NCBI GenBank assembly: GCA_038231295.1
Contig: JBBRLP010000001.1
Location: forward strand, 106,055-170,054
From: JANXLO01 sp038231295
GTDB taxonomy: Bacteria > Armatimonadota > Chthonomonadetes > Chthonomonadales > Chthonomonadaceae
Direction of reading: 5' to 3'
DNA length: 64,000 nucleotides
Position numbers and translations under genes: made by a program. The notes beneath the pieces are model-generated. The model saw only the letters and a program-made list of their open reading frames with translations. It searched no databases and was not told the DNA's origin. Shown here one piece after another: positions 50,516-59,575 of this stretch (position 1 is its first letter; each line of letters begins with the position of its first letter).

Positions 50516-51961
50516 TCAGTGCATCGGATACTTTCTGGCCGCGTCGGAAGCTTCCGCGACGGTCTTCTTTTGCAGCCGCGCTCGCAGAAAACAGAGTGCT
50601 GTTTGCAGTTGGAGGTCGTTGGTTTTATCGGAGAAGTTCTCCTCTTTCCAACTCGCAGGCTGCTTGACTTCGATGTCGGGAACGATGCCTCCCGTTCCCG
50701 GAAGCCGCATACCTTCCTCGTCCCGCTGGAAATTAATGTCCGCGTGTTTAGGTGGATAGTACAGTTGCGTGGTAAGGCGCAATGCGGAGTGATCGTCCAT
50801 CGGGATCAGAGTCTGAACACGTCCCTTGCCGTAGGTTCGTTCTCCGAGAATGACGCCTGCGCCGTAGTCTTTGATCGCGCCGGTGACGATCTCCGAGGCG
50901 GACGCGCTGTTGCCATTGACCAGCACGACGAGCGGTAGCTCTCCATGCGTATGTTCGTAGGGCCGCAGTTTCAGCCCTTTCTCCTGTCCGGCGCCTTCGC
51001 GCAGAATGACCACGTTGCGGTTCAGTTCGGAAGTTGGGCTGCCGTCCGGTGGCAGGAAGATGCTCGCCACGGAAACGGCGGTATCGAGCAGTCCTCCTGG
51101 ATTAGAACGCATATCGAAGATAAGTGCTTTCATCTTCTGACGCTCGAGATCGTGGAAGGCGGTGTTCAACTGCTCCATACTCTTCTCATTGAACTCCGAC
51201 AGGACTATATGCCCGATGCGACTCTGGGAATCCTCCATCCAGTGCTGTACGACCGGCGGCTCGATGCGACTGCGGGTGACCGTAACAGCCAGGGTCTTGC
51301 TGCCGCGCAGAATGCCGAGCCGAATCTTGGTACCCAGCGGACCTTTGATAAGTTCAACCAGGTCGTTAATATCTTTACCGCGCACGGAAAGGCCATTGAC
51401 GGAGATAATCGAATCTCCGGATTGGATTCCGGCTTTTTCCGCAGAGCCGGTCGGTATCGGGCGTACAATCCGAACGAAGCCTCCCTCTTTCTGATCGAGA
51501 TAGGCTCCGATGCCCTCAAAATCGCCTTTGGTAAGCGCCTGCATCTGCGACCACTCCCGGGGATCGAGGAAGGTCGTGAACTGATCCCGCAGACTGAAAA
51601 GCAGCCCACGTATGGCCTGATAGGTCAGTTGCCGGGTCGTTTTTGTGTCGATGGCGGGGCCATAGTAGCGGGTCTCCAGCAGCGACATCGCGGCCCGATA
51701 ACTGACCACCGGATCAATTGCAGCGGAGGTCGCCTCCTCATGTGCGGGTACCAGGGAGGCAGCCTTCTCCACGGAATCGTTACGGGAAGTCTGAACCGTC
51801 TGGGGGACATTGTGCGGCGCTGGCGACGCAGGACGAGAGGGCGATTCGCCTCCGTTCGTCAGATAGCCAACCAGAGTCGCGGCGAAAAACAAGATTGCAA
51901 GCAGCGGTATTAGCAGCAATCTCTCTTCTAGAGTCTGATTCTTGCGGGGAGACCGGGGCAT
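50516..51961 (-). CDS. S41 family C-terminal processing protease (active type)
   Basis: 481 residues from ATG 51961; TTG 51973 is an alternative inside the end of the upstream gene. One membrane anchor (LLIPLLAILFFAATLVGYL) is followed by a helical N-domain, a PDZ domain ('GSAEKAGIQSGDSIISVNG') and the S41 core. Catalytic Ser in 'NGNSASASEIVTG' and Lys in 'TYGKGRVQ' are spaced 25 residues apart, as in CtpB. It cleaves misfolded or tagged periplasmic proteins. It lies directly after a catalytically impaired paralogue in one unit. Confidence 0.92.
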   Translation of the reverse strand: MPRSPRKNQTLEERLLLIPLLAILFFAATLVGYLTNGGESPSRPASPAPHNVPQTVQTSRNDSVEKAASLVPAHEEATSAAIDPVVSYRAAMSLLETRYYGPAIDTKTTRQLTYQAIRGLLFSLRDQFTTFLDPREWSQMQALTKGDFEGIGAYLDQKEGGFVRIVRPIPTGSAEKAGIQSGDSIISVNGLSVRGKDINDLVELIKGPLGTKIRLGILRGSKTLAVTVTRSRIEPPVVQHWMEDSQSRIGHIVLSEFNEKSMEQLNTAFHDLERQKMKALIFDMRSNPGGLLDTAVSVASIFLPPDGSPTSELNRNVVILREGAGQEKGLKLRPYEHTHGELPLVVLVNGNSASASEIVTGAIKDYGAGVILGERTYGKGRVQTLIPMDDHSALRLTTQLYYPPKHADINFQRDEEGMRLPGTGGIVPDIEVKQPASWKEENFSDKTNDLQLQTALCFLRARLQKKTVAEASDAARKYPMH

Positions 51962-51962
51962 C

Positions 51963-53366
51963 TTATTTCCCAAATCCTTCCAGAAGCGCGACAGCCCTGC
52001 TGAGCACAGCGTCTCCTCTCTGGGCGGATGCCATGACGGTTACGTCTGGTTCGAGACCGGATTTGAGGCTGATACCCGACCCCGTCAGCAGATGCGCTGT
52101 CGTCATCTCCACGCCTCCGCCTCCATGCAGCGCGGCAAAGAAGGGCAGTATATCGTCGCCAAACGTATGGCTCCCGACAACTTTCGCCCCGCCCTGCTTT
52201 TGCAGGCTGAGCGCGGCAAGTTCGGCAAGATTGGCCGTTCCGTGATCCACAAGCACAGCCAGAGGCAGACTGTTCGCGCCAATGGCGACCGTGAGCGGCT
52301 CTCGGATCGCAGGGTGTTTCCCTGCGGCAGAGCGGCGTTCCAGAAGCGCAACGGTACCACCGGGCGTCAGCGATTGGAGCAGCGTCTTCAGCGCCGCCAG
52401 ACCGTCCGCCGTGTCACCTGTTTCCGCCTGAACACCGCCAGGACAGCCACGCAGGTCTACGATGAGGCCGTGAACATCGGAAGGCAGATGATGCAAAACA
52501 TCGGCTAACTTCTTTGTCGCAGCGGCGTTGAACTGCCGGACTCGCAGGCAGCCGATGCGGTTCGCGATAATCCGGAATTCTACAGGCACCACCTGCGTTC
52601 GAGCGGTCGTCACCTGAACTTTGATCGTCGCCGGTGCGCCCGGTCTGTCCAGTGTCAGTTTCAGGGGCTTTGCTTCTCCCTCTATCAGTAGAGGCAGGGC
52701 CGTGGAGAGGGAGACTCCGCGCTGAAAACGAGTGACTACCTGCTTTAACTCGGTGCGGCGGGAGGCTTCATCTTCATTCTTGAGCACAATACGCTGCTCG
52801 TCGGCCAGCGGACTATAGGCAATGACCCAGTGTCCGTTCACTTCGGATATGTTATCACCAGCCTGAATGCCTGCCTGTTCCGCAGGGCTGCCCGGCATCG
52901 TGTCCACGACAGTCAGGTGACGGTACTCCACATCAGCCCGGCGCGTTCGCGTTACGGTCAGGACAGCGCCGATGCCGTGGAAGACGCCCTGAAGCGCCTC
53001 CTGCCTGGCTTTGCGGAGCGGCGGATCGAGATAGAACGTATGCGGGTCGTCCAGGGACGCGAACATTCGGGCCAGAGCGCCGTTGTTCAGGCGGGCGTTG
53101 TTAGTGGAGTTGTTCTCGACGAACTCTTTCTGGACGTGATCGAGGACATCCTCAAAGACATTGACTGGAGGAACGGACTCATCGGGCTGTTGAAATGTCT
53201 GCTCTGTTCCCGAGGATTCCGGACGGGGGAACGCGAAGAGGTGTCCTACGCGCTGACGTGCGGCCTGACCCTGCCCACGCGCTCCAAGTGCATGGCCGTA
53301 AAGAAGCCCTCCGCTGACGGCAGCGAAGATGAGCAGAAAAGCCAGCAACCGGAAGAGAATTCGCAC
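51963..53366 (-). CDS. S41-like protein lacking the catalytic Ser and Lys (probable pseudoprotease)
   Basis: 467 residues from GTG 53366 (GGAGGA 8 bases upstream). Same layout as the next gene: anchor, N-domain, PDZ domain ('GSPAEQAGIQAGDNISEVNG') and S41 core. Where the active enzyme has SASASEI it reads 'GTANLAEL', so the nucleophile position is Asn, and the Lys of TYGKG is Asp in 'TFGDD'. Both replacements keep the 25-residue spacing, so the fold is likely intact but inactive. Overlap with the active gene implies co-synthesis. A regulatory or substrate-recruiting subunit is inferred. Confidence 0.85.
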   Translation of the reverse strand: MRILFRLLAFLLIFAAVSGGLLYGHALGARGQGQAARQRVGHLFAFPRPESSGTEQTFQQPDESVPPVNVFEDVLDHVQKEFVENNSTNNARLNNGALARMFASLDDPHTFYLDPPLRKARQEALQGVFHGIGAVLTVTRTRRADVEYRHLTVVDTMPGSPAEQAGIQAGDNISEVNGHWVIAYSPLADEQRIVLKNEDEASRRTELKQVVTRFQRGVSLSTALPLLIEGEAKPLKLTLDRPGAPATIKVQVTTARTQVVPVEFRIIANRIGCLRVRQFNAAATKKLADVLHHLPSDVHGLIVDLRGCPGGVQAETGDTADGLAALKTLLQSLTPGGTVALLERRSAAGKHPAIREPLTVAIGANSLPLAVLVDHGTANLAELAALSLQKQGGAKVVGSHTFGDDILPFFAALHGGGGVEMTTAHLLTGSGISLKSGLEPDVTVMASAQRGDAVLSRAVALLEGFGK

Positions 53367-53479
53367 CGCGCATTCCTCCAGAGGAGAACACCGGGAAGAC
53401 AGCCATCCTGTAGTGGGACACCTGTCAGAGTTTCAGAGGCGCAGGCACCGGAAAAGTGTCACACTTTCTGAATGCAAGC

Positions 53480-53508
53480 ATTATACCTGACAGGGGTAGG
53501 TTCGTCAA
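53480..53508 (-). promoter_or_regulatory. Near-consensus promoter of the tandem S41 genes
   Basis: On the minus strand TTGACG (53508-53503), 17-base spacer, TATAAT (53485-53480). Transcription would begin near 53473, giving a leader of about 107 bases to GTG 53366. The stretch 53367-53479 shows no gene. Confidence 0.8.
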
Positions 53509-53581
53509 TCCGTCGGAACACGCTCGCTCTTCTGCATCCAGTTTGCCACGAAGGCTGAGAACAGGATTGGGAACGATACGG

Positions 53582-54430
53582 TTACAGGCCCTGAGTGGCT
53601 GCCCGCCTGCGGAATACGCCACGTTGGAAGGATCGTGCAGAGACCAGACAGGCCGCGAGCAGACCGCTGAGGATGAGTGCGGAGACATTGGGTTCCGGTG
53701 TCACGGTCACGAGCAGAGATTCGGTTCCCGTCCAGAGTGCGGATTTATTGTCGGGGGTGAGGGGATAGCTATTGCCTATCAGACCGCGATACCCGACATT
53801 GACAAAATAGACATATCGCAGGTCGAAGCCGCTATCCTGATTAAAATAGTTGGAGCCGTCCGCGCCGCTGCCAGCAGCGAGTTCCCAACGGAAGTGCTGA
53901 AGATTGTTGGTGTCAGGAGAGAGCAGACCGTTTTCGAGGGTATTGTCAAATCCCCAGGTGCGGGAGAAGTAGTCGCTCGTTCCCGGAGCCTGCGAAGTGA
54001 GCGTTACCGTGACCATGTTGATCCCAGACTGCGTGTGCTGTGTACTCACTTTCGGCAGAAAGAGCTTCAGGTCGAGGGTGGATTTTGTCAGGTCAGGGTC
54101 AATATGGTAGTCGTATGTCCAGGAGGTGACGTATTCGGTATTGGCGTCTGGCGTCTGGCCTTCGGTGACTAGTCCGTTGGGCGAACCGTTCGTGCCATCG
54201 GACGTCAGTACCGTCGAGCGGGTCTTCGCCTGACCGGGATAGGCGTTCTGGAGGGCTTGATTGGAGGCATCCGGCTGACCGGCGACGACTCCGCGCACAT
54301 AGTCATTCAAGATAGCGTTCTGAAAGTCGCCGACACTGGACAGAATGATGGTGCCGTCCGCTCCGGCAGGTACGACAGCCGCCAATCCGAGCAGTATCCA
54401 CCCGCCAATCAGTATGCCCCATCTACGCAT
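53582..54430 (-). CDS. Exported protein with C-terminal PEP-CTERM sorting signal
   Basis: 282 residues. A signal peptide (GGWILLGLAAVVPAGADG) opens the protein, and the C-terminus has PEP ('VTPEPNVSAL'), a hydrophobic segment (LILSGLLAACLVSA) and a basic tail (RGVFRRR), the layout recognised by exosortase. The middle is beta-rich and low in cysteine, compatible with an extracellular matrix or surface protein. No exosortase gene is in the window. A purine-rich AAGGGGAAAT precedes the ATG. Confidence 0.8.
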   Translation of the reverse strand: MRRWGILIGGWILLGLAAVVPAGADGTIILSSVGDFQNAILNDYVRGVVAGQPDASNQALQNAYPGQAKTRSTVLTSDGTNGSPNGLVTEGQTPDANTEYVTSWTYDYHIDPDLTKSTLDLKLFLPKVSTQHTQSGINMVTVTLTSQAPGTSDYFSRTWGFDNTLENGLLSPDTNNLQHFRWELAAGSGADGSNYFNQDSGFDLRYVYFVNVGYRGLIGNSYPLTPDNKSALWTGTESLLVTVTPEPNVSALILSGLLAACLVSARSFQRGVFRRRAATQGL

Positions 54431-54506
54431 TAATTTCCCCTTCGCTTGCCTCGGTCTGCCTTGAGGCAGAATACAACTTTATTCCGCCTGTCAGGGTTGC
54501 AGTGTC

Positions 54507-57164
54507 TTACTCGTTCGCGATAAATGCGAGAATTTCCTCTATCGTCGCGGTGCTGGCCTGGAGAGTAAGCTGGCGTAGCATCTCCTTGCCGAGCCTCTTT
54601 TCCAGAGCCACAAGCGCCGATTGGATCGCCTCGGATTCCGGCAGTTGAAGTTGTGTTCCCATCTGCGCGGCCATCGTGAGCAGCAGGCCCGCGTTTCGCG
54701 TTGCATTCTGACTCGCCGCGAGCCGGCCATAATGGAACAGCGTGAGGACGACATCCGATTTCGCGCCGAGGCGATCCAGTTGGAGCAGGCTTTCCCGATA
54801 GTGGGCTGCTGCCTCCCGCTGCCGCCCTTCGGACTCCGCCAGTCGGCCCAGATCACGGCGCAGCCGGGCGGCAGTATGCGTGTCTCCCGTCTCCTGCACC
54901 AGTCGCAGAGCCTCCTCAAAGCGATCTCTCGCCCGTACTTTTTCGGAACGCTCCAGGGCAAGAGAACCCTGATTGGCGATGACCGAAGCGAGGTCGCGTT
55001 TATTGCCGAGCTGTTCGTAGCGGCGAGCCGCCTCGGTATAGCAGTATTCCGCCCGCACAAAGTCGCCAGATGCCTGCCAGGTCTCGCCGATGTTGTTTAT
55101 CATCGCCGCGATACCACTGACATACCCTACTTCCTGCCGTGCGGTCAGACACTCCTCGAAATAGCGTCGTGCTTCTTCCCAGCGGCCCTGCAGCCGGGCG
55201 ATATTCCCCAGACTGGAGAGGGCGTCTCCGAGCGGATAGCGGTCTCCGCGAGTTCGCAGCGCAGGCACACACGCCTTGAGCAGCGCCTCAGCCTCCTTGA
55301 ACTCGCCCTGACGGGATTTCACCCAGCCCAGATTGAGCCGACAGATGACCGCCAACCAGACATTGCCGGTGCGCTCAAACCCGTTCAGCGCTTCGCTAAA
55401 CCAGAGAGTGGCTTCGGGATAGCGGCGTCGGCGCTGCGCGATATTGCCGAGGCCATGCCGAGCCTCCGCCAGGAGTTCCGTTTCATTCCGGGAGATCGCT
55501 TCCGCTGCAACACTATTGTACAGAGTTTCCGCTTCGTCGAATTCGCCCTTGTTTGTCAGGCTGCCAGCCAGGGAAAGCCGCGCACGGTCGAACTTCGCCC
55601 TCTCGGCGGAACGCTCGAACGTGGTGAGAGCGCGGCGCAGTCCTTCGACGCCCTCCTGCCAATCCCCGCTGAGGAAGAAGTAGCGGTTAAGCGCAAGACC
55701 GAAACTGCCGAGGACAAATCGCTCGTCTTCGTCCTGCGCCCAGCGGACGGCAGAGCGCAGATTTGGGAGGTCGGTGGTCAGCGCCTGCATGGCTTCGACC
55801 TGCTCCTGCACGTCCAGCTTCTCCGCGTGTCGGCGTGCAAATCCCAGGAAATAGAGCGCGTGTCGCCGTCGTGTCTCAGCCAGTTCCGTAAGGGAGTGCG
55901 CCTGGACAAAGCCGCGTACCGGGTCAAGCAGTCTGTACCGGGTCTGTGCGGAAGTCTGGATCGGCTGTACCAGCGCATGACGGGTCAGGTTTTCCAGGAG
56001 CAGAGTTGTCTGCGCCTCCTCGCACACCGATTCCGCCTGTCCGGGCGCGAAACTGCCTGTGAAGACTGACAGATTTCGCAGCAGCCGCTGTTCACGTGGA
56101 GTGAGTAGGTGGATCGTCCAGGCGAGCAGGCTTTCCAGAGCGGATGTCCCTGACGGCGGCTCGAAACGCTGTAGCCTCTCGGCGATCTCCTGCGGCGACA
56201 TCTGCTGACCACGCGCCGCCGCGAGTTCGATGCCCAGCGGGTTCCCTTCGGCACGGCTGCAAATACTTTGTATGGCTTCCAGAGTGGCGTGGTCGGTTGG
56301 CAGACTTGTTTGCTCAAACGTTTGAGCAGACGCATAAAAAAAACGAACCGCCGCACTGTCCAGCGGGTTATCGTGGGCCTCAGAGCGGCGCGGCATATCG
56401 AGCGGAGTCAGCGAAAGCGAACGGGAGGCGTTGAGGGGAATGGACGAGCGGCTGCCTGCCAGTACGCGCAGTTCCGAGCCGCCTGCCATTATCTCCTCCA
56501 CGAAGCGCAGCGCCGGACCCGTCGTCTGCACATCATCCAGTACCATCAGAGCATTTTTGGCTGCCAGAGTACGCCGTAACTGCTCTGAGGGCGCGGCACG
56601 GCGCTCAAAGGGCAGATTGGCGGCAGTGGCAATCTCATTCAGCAGTTGACGCTCGTCCTGCACCTGTCCGCAGGGAACATACCAGACGCCATCCGGGTAG
56701 TGGAAACTCTGCTCGACGGCGGTCTCCAGCAGGAGGCGCGTTTTGCCCATTCCGGGAGGCGCTGTCAGCGCGACGCAGCGGCTCTCTCCTTCTTCCAGCG
56801 CCGCGCTCAACTGATCCTGTAGTCCGATGCGCTGCTGAAACGGGGTGGACCAGACGGGCATCTCGGCGAAGAGATGCGCTGGAGACTGGCGCACAAAGCC
56901 GCGCAGGTCGGTGATTTCGGCGCGGCAGAGCGGGCAGGCGTTCTCGTGGACGGCCATCCGAAGGGCCTCCTCGAAAGGCAGATTCTCTTCGGCATACGCG
57001 GCCAGTCGCTCGGGGTCGGGACAGCCCATATACAGGCGGTAGCGATCCAGGCCGATCAGTTCGTGAATAATCGTGTGGGGGGTGGCAGTCTGTTCGCTCT
57101 CCATAAGTGCGAACGCTGACGCAATAGCACGATCCACCTGTGCCTCCGAAATGGGGGGTCTCAT
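54507..57164 (-). CDS. ZAS-type zinc finger + STAND (NB-ARC-like) ATPase + TPR protein, coupled to an ECF sigma
   Basis: 885 residues. An N-terminal zinc-binding anti-sigma-like motif is formed by Cys48, His73, Cys77 and Cys80 (H-x3-C-x2-C, 'HENACPLC'). A P-loop STAND NTPase follows: Walker A APPGMGKT (135-142), Walker B 'ALMVLDD' (205-211), 'LAGSRSSIPL' sensor and 'GNPLGIELAAARG' helical domain. From about 440 to the end lie TPR repeats ('ALSSLGNIARLQGRWEEARRYFEECL'). There is no signal peptide and no DNA-binding domain. The ATG overlaps the sigma-factor stop. It is inferred to act as a large cytoplasmic anti-sigma or sensor. Confidence 0.82.
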   Translation of the reverse strand: MRPPISEAQVDRAIASAFALMESEQTATPHTIIHELIGLDRYRLYMGCPDPERLAAYAEENLPFEEALRMAVHENACPLCRAEITDLRGFVRQSPAHLFAEMPVWSTPFQQRIGLQDQLSAALEEGESRCVALTAPPGMGKTRLLLETAVEQSFHYPDGVWYVPCGQVQDERQLLNEIATAANLPFERRAAPSEQLRRTLAAKNALMVLDDVQTTGPALRFVEEIMAGGSELRVLAGSRSSIPLNASRSLSLTPLDMPRRSEAHDNPLDSAAVRFFYASAQTFEQTSLPTDHATLEAIQSICSRAEGNPLGIELAAARGQQMSPQEIAERLQRFEPPSGTSALESLLAWTIHLLTPREQRLLRNLSVFTGSFAPGQAESVCEEAQTTLLLENLTRHALVQPIQTSAQTRYRLLDPVRGFVQAHSLTELAETRRRHALYFLGFARRHAEKLDVQEQVEAMQALTTDLPNLRSAVRWAQDEDERFVLGSFGLALNRYFFLSGDWQEGVEGLRRALTTFERSAERAKFDRARLSLAGSLTNKGEFDEAETLYNSVAAEAISRNETELLAEARHGLGNIAQRRRRYPEATLWFSEALNGFERTGNVWLAVICRLNLGWVKSRQGEFKEAEALLKACVPALRTRGDRYPLGDALSSLGNIARLQGRWEEARRYFEECLTARQEVGYVSGIAAMINNIGETWQASGDFVRAEYCYTEAARRYEQLGNKRDLASVIANQGSLALERSEKVRARDRFEEALRLVQETGDTHTAARLRRDLGRLAESEGRQREAAAHYRESLLQLDRLGAKSDVVLTLFHYGRLAASQNATRNAGLLLTMAAQMGTQLQLPESEAIQSALVALEKRLGKEMLRQLTLQASTATIEEILAFIANE

Positions 57165-57730
57165 AGGATGGACTTCTCCTCAATTTCCTTGATTTGCAAC
57201 CCGGCCCGCAGTTTTATTAGACCTGAGCGAATGCGGCTCTTGACAGTTCCGAGCGGCAGACCGAGTTGTTCGGATATTTCCTGATTCGTTAGTTGTACCA
57301 AATAGCTCAAACAGATGACTTCTCGTTCGGGCGGCGAAAGATTTTTGATCGCTTCGTACAGGGTGACATGACGGAAGGTCTGACGCTCCTGCTCGCCATC
57401 GTCGCTGTAGGCTTCGTAGACGATCGCTTCCACGGTGGGAATCTCGCGCCGTTTGCGTCCGATCCAGTCGAGTACAACGTTGCCGGTCAGGCTGAATAGC
57501 CAGGTGAGGAAGGTTGAGGAGGCACGGAAATTGGGGAGGGAACGCCACACCTCGATCCAGACCTTCTGTTCCAGGTCTTCCAGATCGTCGGCGTAGATGC
57601 CATGATAGACACGATTCTGAATCGCCTTCAGAACAACGCGCCGGTATTTGGCACGAAGTTGTTCGAAGGCGGCCTGGTCGCGATGCTGGGCACGCTGGCA
57701 GACAATCAGATCCGGGTCGGGATTGGGCAT
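57161..57730 (-). CDS. ECF sigma factor (RNA polymerase sigma-70 family)
   Basis: 189 residues from ATG 57730, with GGAGAAAG 5-9 bases upstream; the longer frame from 57745 is not needed. Region 2 is seen in 'DDLEDLEQKVWIEVWRSLPNFRASSTFLTWLFSL', and region 4 in 'LSPPEREVICLSYLVQLTNQEISEQLGLPLGTVKSRIRSG'. Its stop overlaps the start of the ZAS-STAND-TPR gene (ATGA), so both are made together, the usual arrangement of an ECF factor with its regulator. Target promoters are unknown. Confidence 0.93.
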   Translation of the reverse strand: MPNPDPDLIVCQRAQHRDQAAFEQLRAKYRRVVLKAIQNRVYHGIYADDLEDLEQKVWIEVWRSLPNFRASSTFLTWLFSLTGNVVLDWIGRKRREIPTVEAIVYEAYSDDGEQERQTFRHVTLYEAIKNLSPPEREVICLSYLVQLTNQEISEQLGLPLGTVKSRIRSGLIKLRAGLQIKEIEEKSIL

Positions 57731-57876
57731 AGGGTCTTTCTCCAAGGGAAAGCCATTGTGTGACTATCTGTTAAAGGATAACATATAGAAGGTGCATTTG
57801 CATAGGAATCCGGCTGTGGAGTTATTGGCTGCGCGAGTGTGGAATTTGTCACAGACAGTCTTTTTCCAGCGCGATA

Positions 57877-57905
57877 TTGATTTTTGGCGGGCGCTATGAT
57901 ACAAT
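57877..57905 (+). promoter_or_regulatory. tRNA-Ser promoter
   Basis: TTGATT (57877-57882), 17-base spacer and TACAAT (57900-57905) precede the tRNA by 12 bases. An overlapping TATGAT at 57895-57900 is an alternative -10. Confidence 0.75.
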
Positions 57906-57917
57906 AGGTTCTGTCGC

Positions 57918-58006
57918 GGAGAGATGGCTGAGTGGTCGAAAGCGGCTGCCTGCTAAGCAGTTGTAGCCCGTAAGGGCTACCATGGGTTCGAATCCCGTTC
58001 TCTCCG
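57918..58006 (+). tRNA. tRNA-Ser (anticodon GCU)
   Basis: 89 bases. The acceptor arms GGAGAGA and TCTCTCC pair perfectly, with G as discriminator. The anticodon loop CTGCT-AA has GCT, giving Ser AGY. The variable arm is long (TAGCCC..GGGCTA), typical of class II tRNA, and the T-arm shows GGTTCGAATCC. The 3' CCA is not encoded. Confidence 0.97.
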
Positions 58007-58038
58007 CTTTACCTTCTTCGTTTGCTGTACCCTGGGAT

Positions 58039-59163
58039 ATGAGGTCCGCCATCGTGACTATTCGCTCCCCACGTCTTTACGCTTCCCTGCTGTGTGTCGG
58101 CGTTCTCAGCCTTGCCTTGCTTCCCGCCCATGCCAGCACCGGCCCCGAATTCGTCCGTCTCCGCAATCTCAAGCACACCAACCGTTCCCTGACTTATGCC
58201 GACGTACAGGCCAGTCCAGGCCATTACACTGGCAAAACTCTGGAACTGAAAGGGCGCGTGGGGGGAACAATCGGTTCGGATCAGAGTCTCTCTATCATGC
58301 TGCAACTGGACGACCATTCGGCGCCTGTTTTGGAGATTCCCGCCTCGGAAGCCCCGGTCGTGCGGGAGTTCGCAACGCCCTCGCTGCGCGTTCTGGCCCA
58401 GGTGATGGAAGGCGGAAACGGCAATGTCATCCCGTTGAAAGTACTTGCCGTCGCCCATGACAGCACAGTTGCAGCAGTGGAGCGGGAGGAAGAGGCGCGG
58501 TTGGCGGCAGCGGCCAAGGCGGCGGAACGCAAACGACAGGAACAGCAGCGCTGGCACGATCTCGCCAGCCGCTCGGTGCGGCAGAGAAGTGTGCCAGTGG
58601 CTTCGATCCAGGGAAGTGACGTGCGGTTTACACCCGGTCAGGCGGGCGATCTCTCCGGTGGGCTATCCGAACGTGCGCGTCCGCTCTTCGTGCCGTACTA
58701 CAACTATATCGCGAAGGTGAATCCCAGGCTTCGCCCAGAGCAGGTCGGCACCATCGCCTACCATCTACTGAACTTCGCCGACCGTTACGATGTGGACCCG
58801 CGCCTGGTCGTCTCCATGATTATCGCCGAGTCCGAATTCGACCCGAACTGCACCTCGCATTCCGGCGCCAAGGGGTTAGGTCAGTTGATGCCGGAGACGG
58901 CTCGCGACCTCGGCGTCAGCAACCCTTACGATCCTGTCCAGAACCTCGGCGGATCTGTCGCCTACCTCCGCAGCCGCCTCGCCCTCTTCGCCGACAAGTC
59001 CATGCCGGGCGGTGGCATGAGCATCGAGCAGGTTGCGCTCGCGATGGCCGCCTACAACGCAGGCGAAAACGCCGTCAAGAGATACAAAGGCGTTCCCCCT
59101 TACCGCGAAACGCAAGCCTACGTCCGCCGCGTCATCAGCCTCTACCGCCAGCTCTGCTCGTAA
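58039..59163 (+). CDS. Lytic transglycosylase (SLT/MltC-E-like) with N-terminal OB-like region
   Basis: 374 residues from ATG 58039 (GTG 58054, preceded by GAGGT, is an equal alternative; the earlier frame runs through the tRNA). A signal peptide (SLLCVGVLSLALLPAHA) leads to an OB-like region (about 45-140, 'YTGKTLELKGRVGGTIG'), an alanine/charged helical linker and the SLT domain at the C-terminus: catalytic Glu in 'MIIAESEFDP', 'GLGQLMPETARDLGV' and 'ALAMAAYNAGENAV'. It cleaves peptidoglycan glycan strands in the envelope. Confidence 0.9.
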   Translation: MRSAIVTIRSPRLYASLLCVGVLSLALLPAHASTGPEFVRLRNLKHTNRSLTYADVQASPGHYTGKTLELKGRVGGTIGSDQSLSIMLQLDDHSAPVLEIPASEAPVVREFATPSLRVLAQVMEGGNGNVIPLKVLAVAHDSTVAAVEREEEARLAAAAKAAERKRQEQQRWHDLASRSVRQRSVPVASIQGSDVRFTPGQAGDLSGGLSERARPLFVPYYNYIAKVNPRLRPEQVGTIAYHLLNFADRYDVDPRLVVSMIIAESEFDPNCTSHSGAKGLGQLMPETARDLGVSNPYDPVQNLGGSVAYLRSRLALFADKSMPGGGMSIEQVALAMAAYNAGENAVKRYKGVPPYRETQAYVRRVISLYRQLCS

Positions 59164-59183
59164 ATACTTCCCTTCTGAAAGTC

Positions 59184-59575
59184 TCCGGGGGTTGAAACCC
59201 CCCGCCCTGATTTACCGGGGGTTGAAAACCCCCGTCATTAAAAAGCAAACGTCTTGCAGACGGAAATGCCCCAATCCCTTCCCTATCTCTCTGCCTCTCA
59301 AAGGTAACTGACAATGGTAAGCCTCTGTAACCTTCGTCCGTAGGACGACCGCTTTTTCCAGCCCGGCACGTTCCTGTGCCGGGTACAAAAACGTACCCGG
59401 CAAGAAAGGGCGGGCGTCCTGCGGACGCAACCTTCAGAAGCCCATTCTCGTCGGAGCGCCTGTTCTGGGGGGGTGGGGAACCACTTTCCGACAACGCCCT
59501 GCGCTCCCTGCCAACCAACAAGGCATTTCCGTCTGCAAGACGTTTGCACTTTAATGACGGTTTTTTTTAACCACC
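59184..59575. repeat. Repeat cluster R4: two-hairpin repeats
   Basis: The gap between the lytic transglycosylase and mqnC (convergent) contains a partial type A unit (59184-59205), a complete plus type A (59215-59271), a minus type B (59333-59386), a plus type B variant with stem GGGTAC/GTACCC (59382-59432) and a minus type A unit (59522-59575) whose end overlaps the mqnC stop codon. No gene is supported here. Confidence 0.85.

Noticed and set aside
59164..59566. Attenuator or riboswitch before mqnC
   Set aside because: The hairpins lie downstream of mqnC (its 3' side) and belong to the dispersed repeat family.
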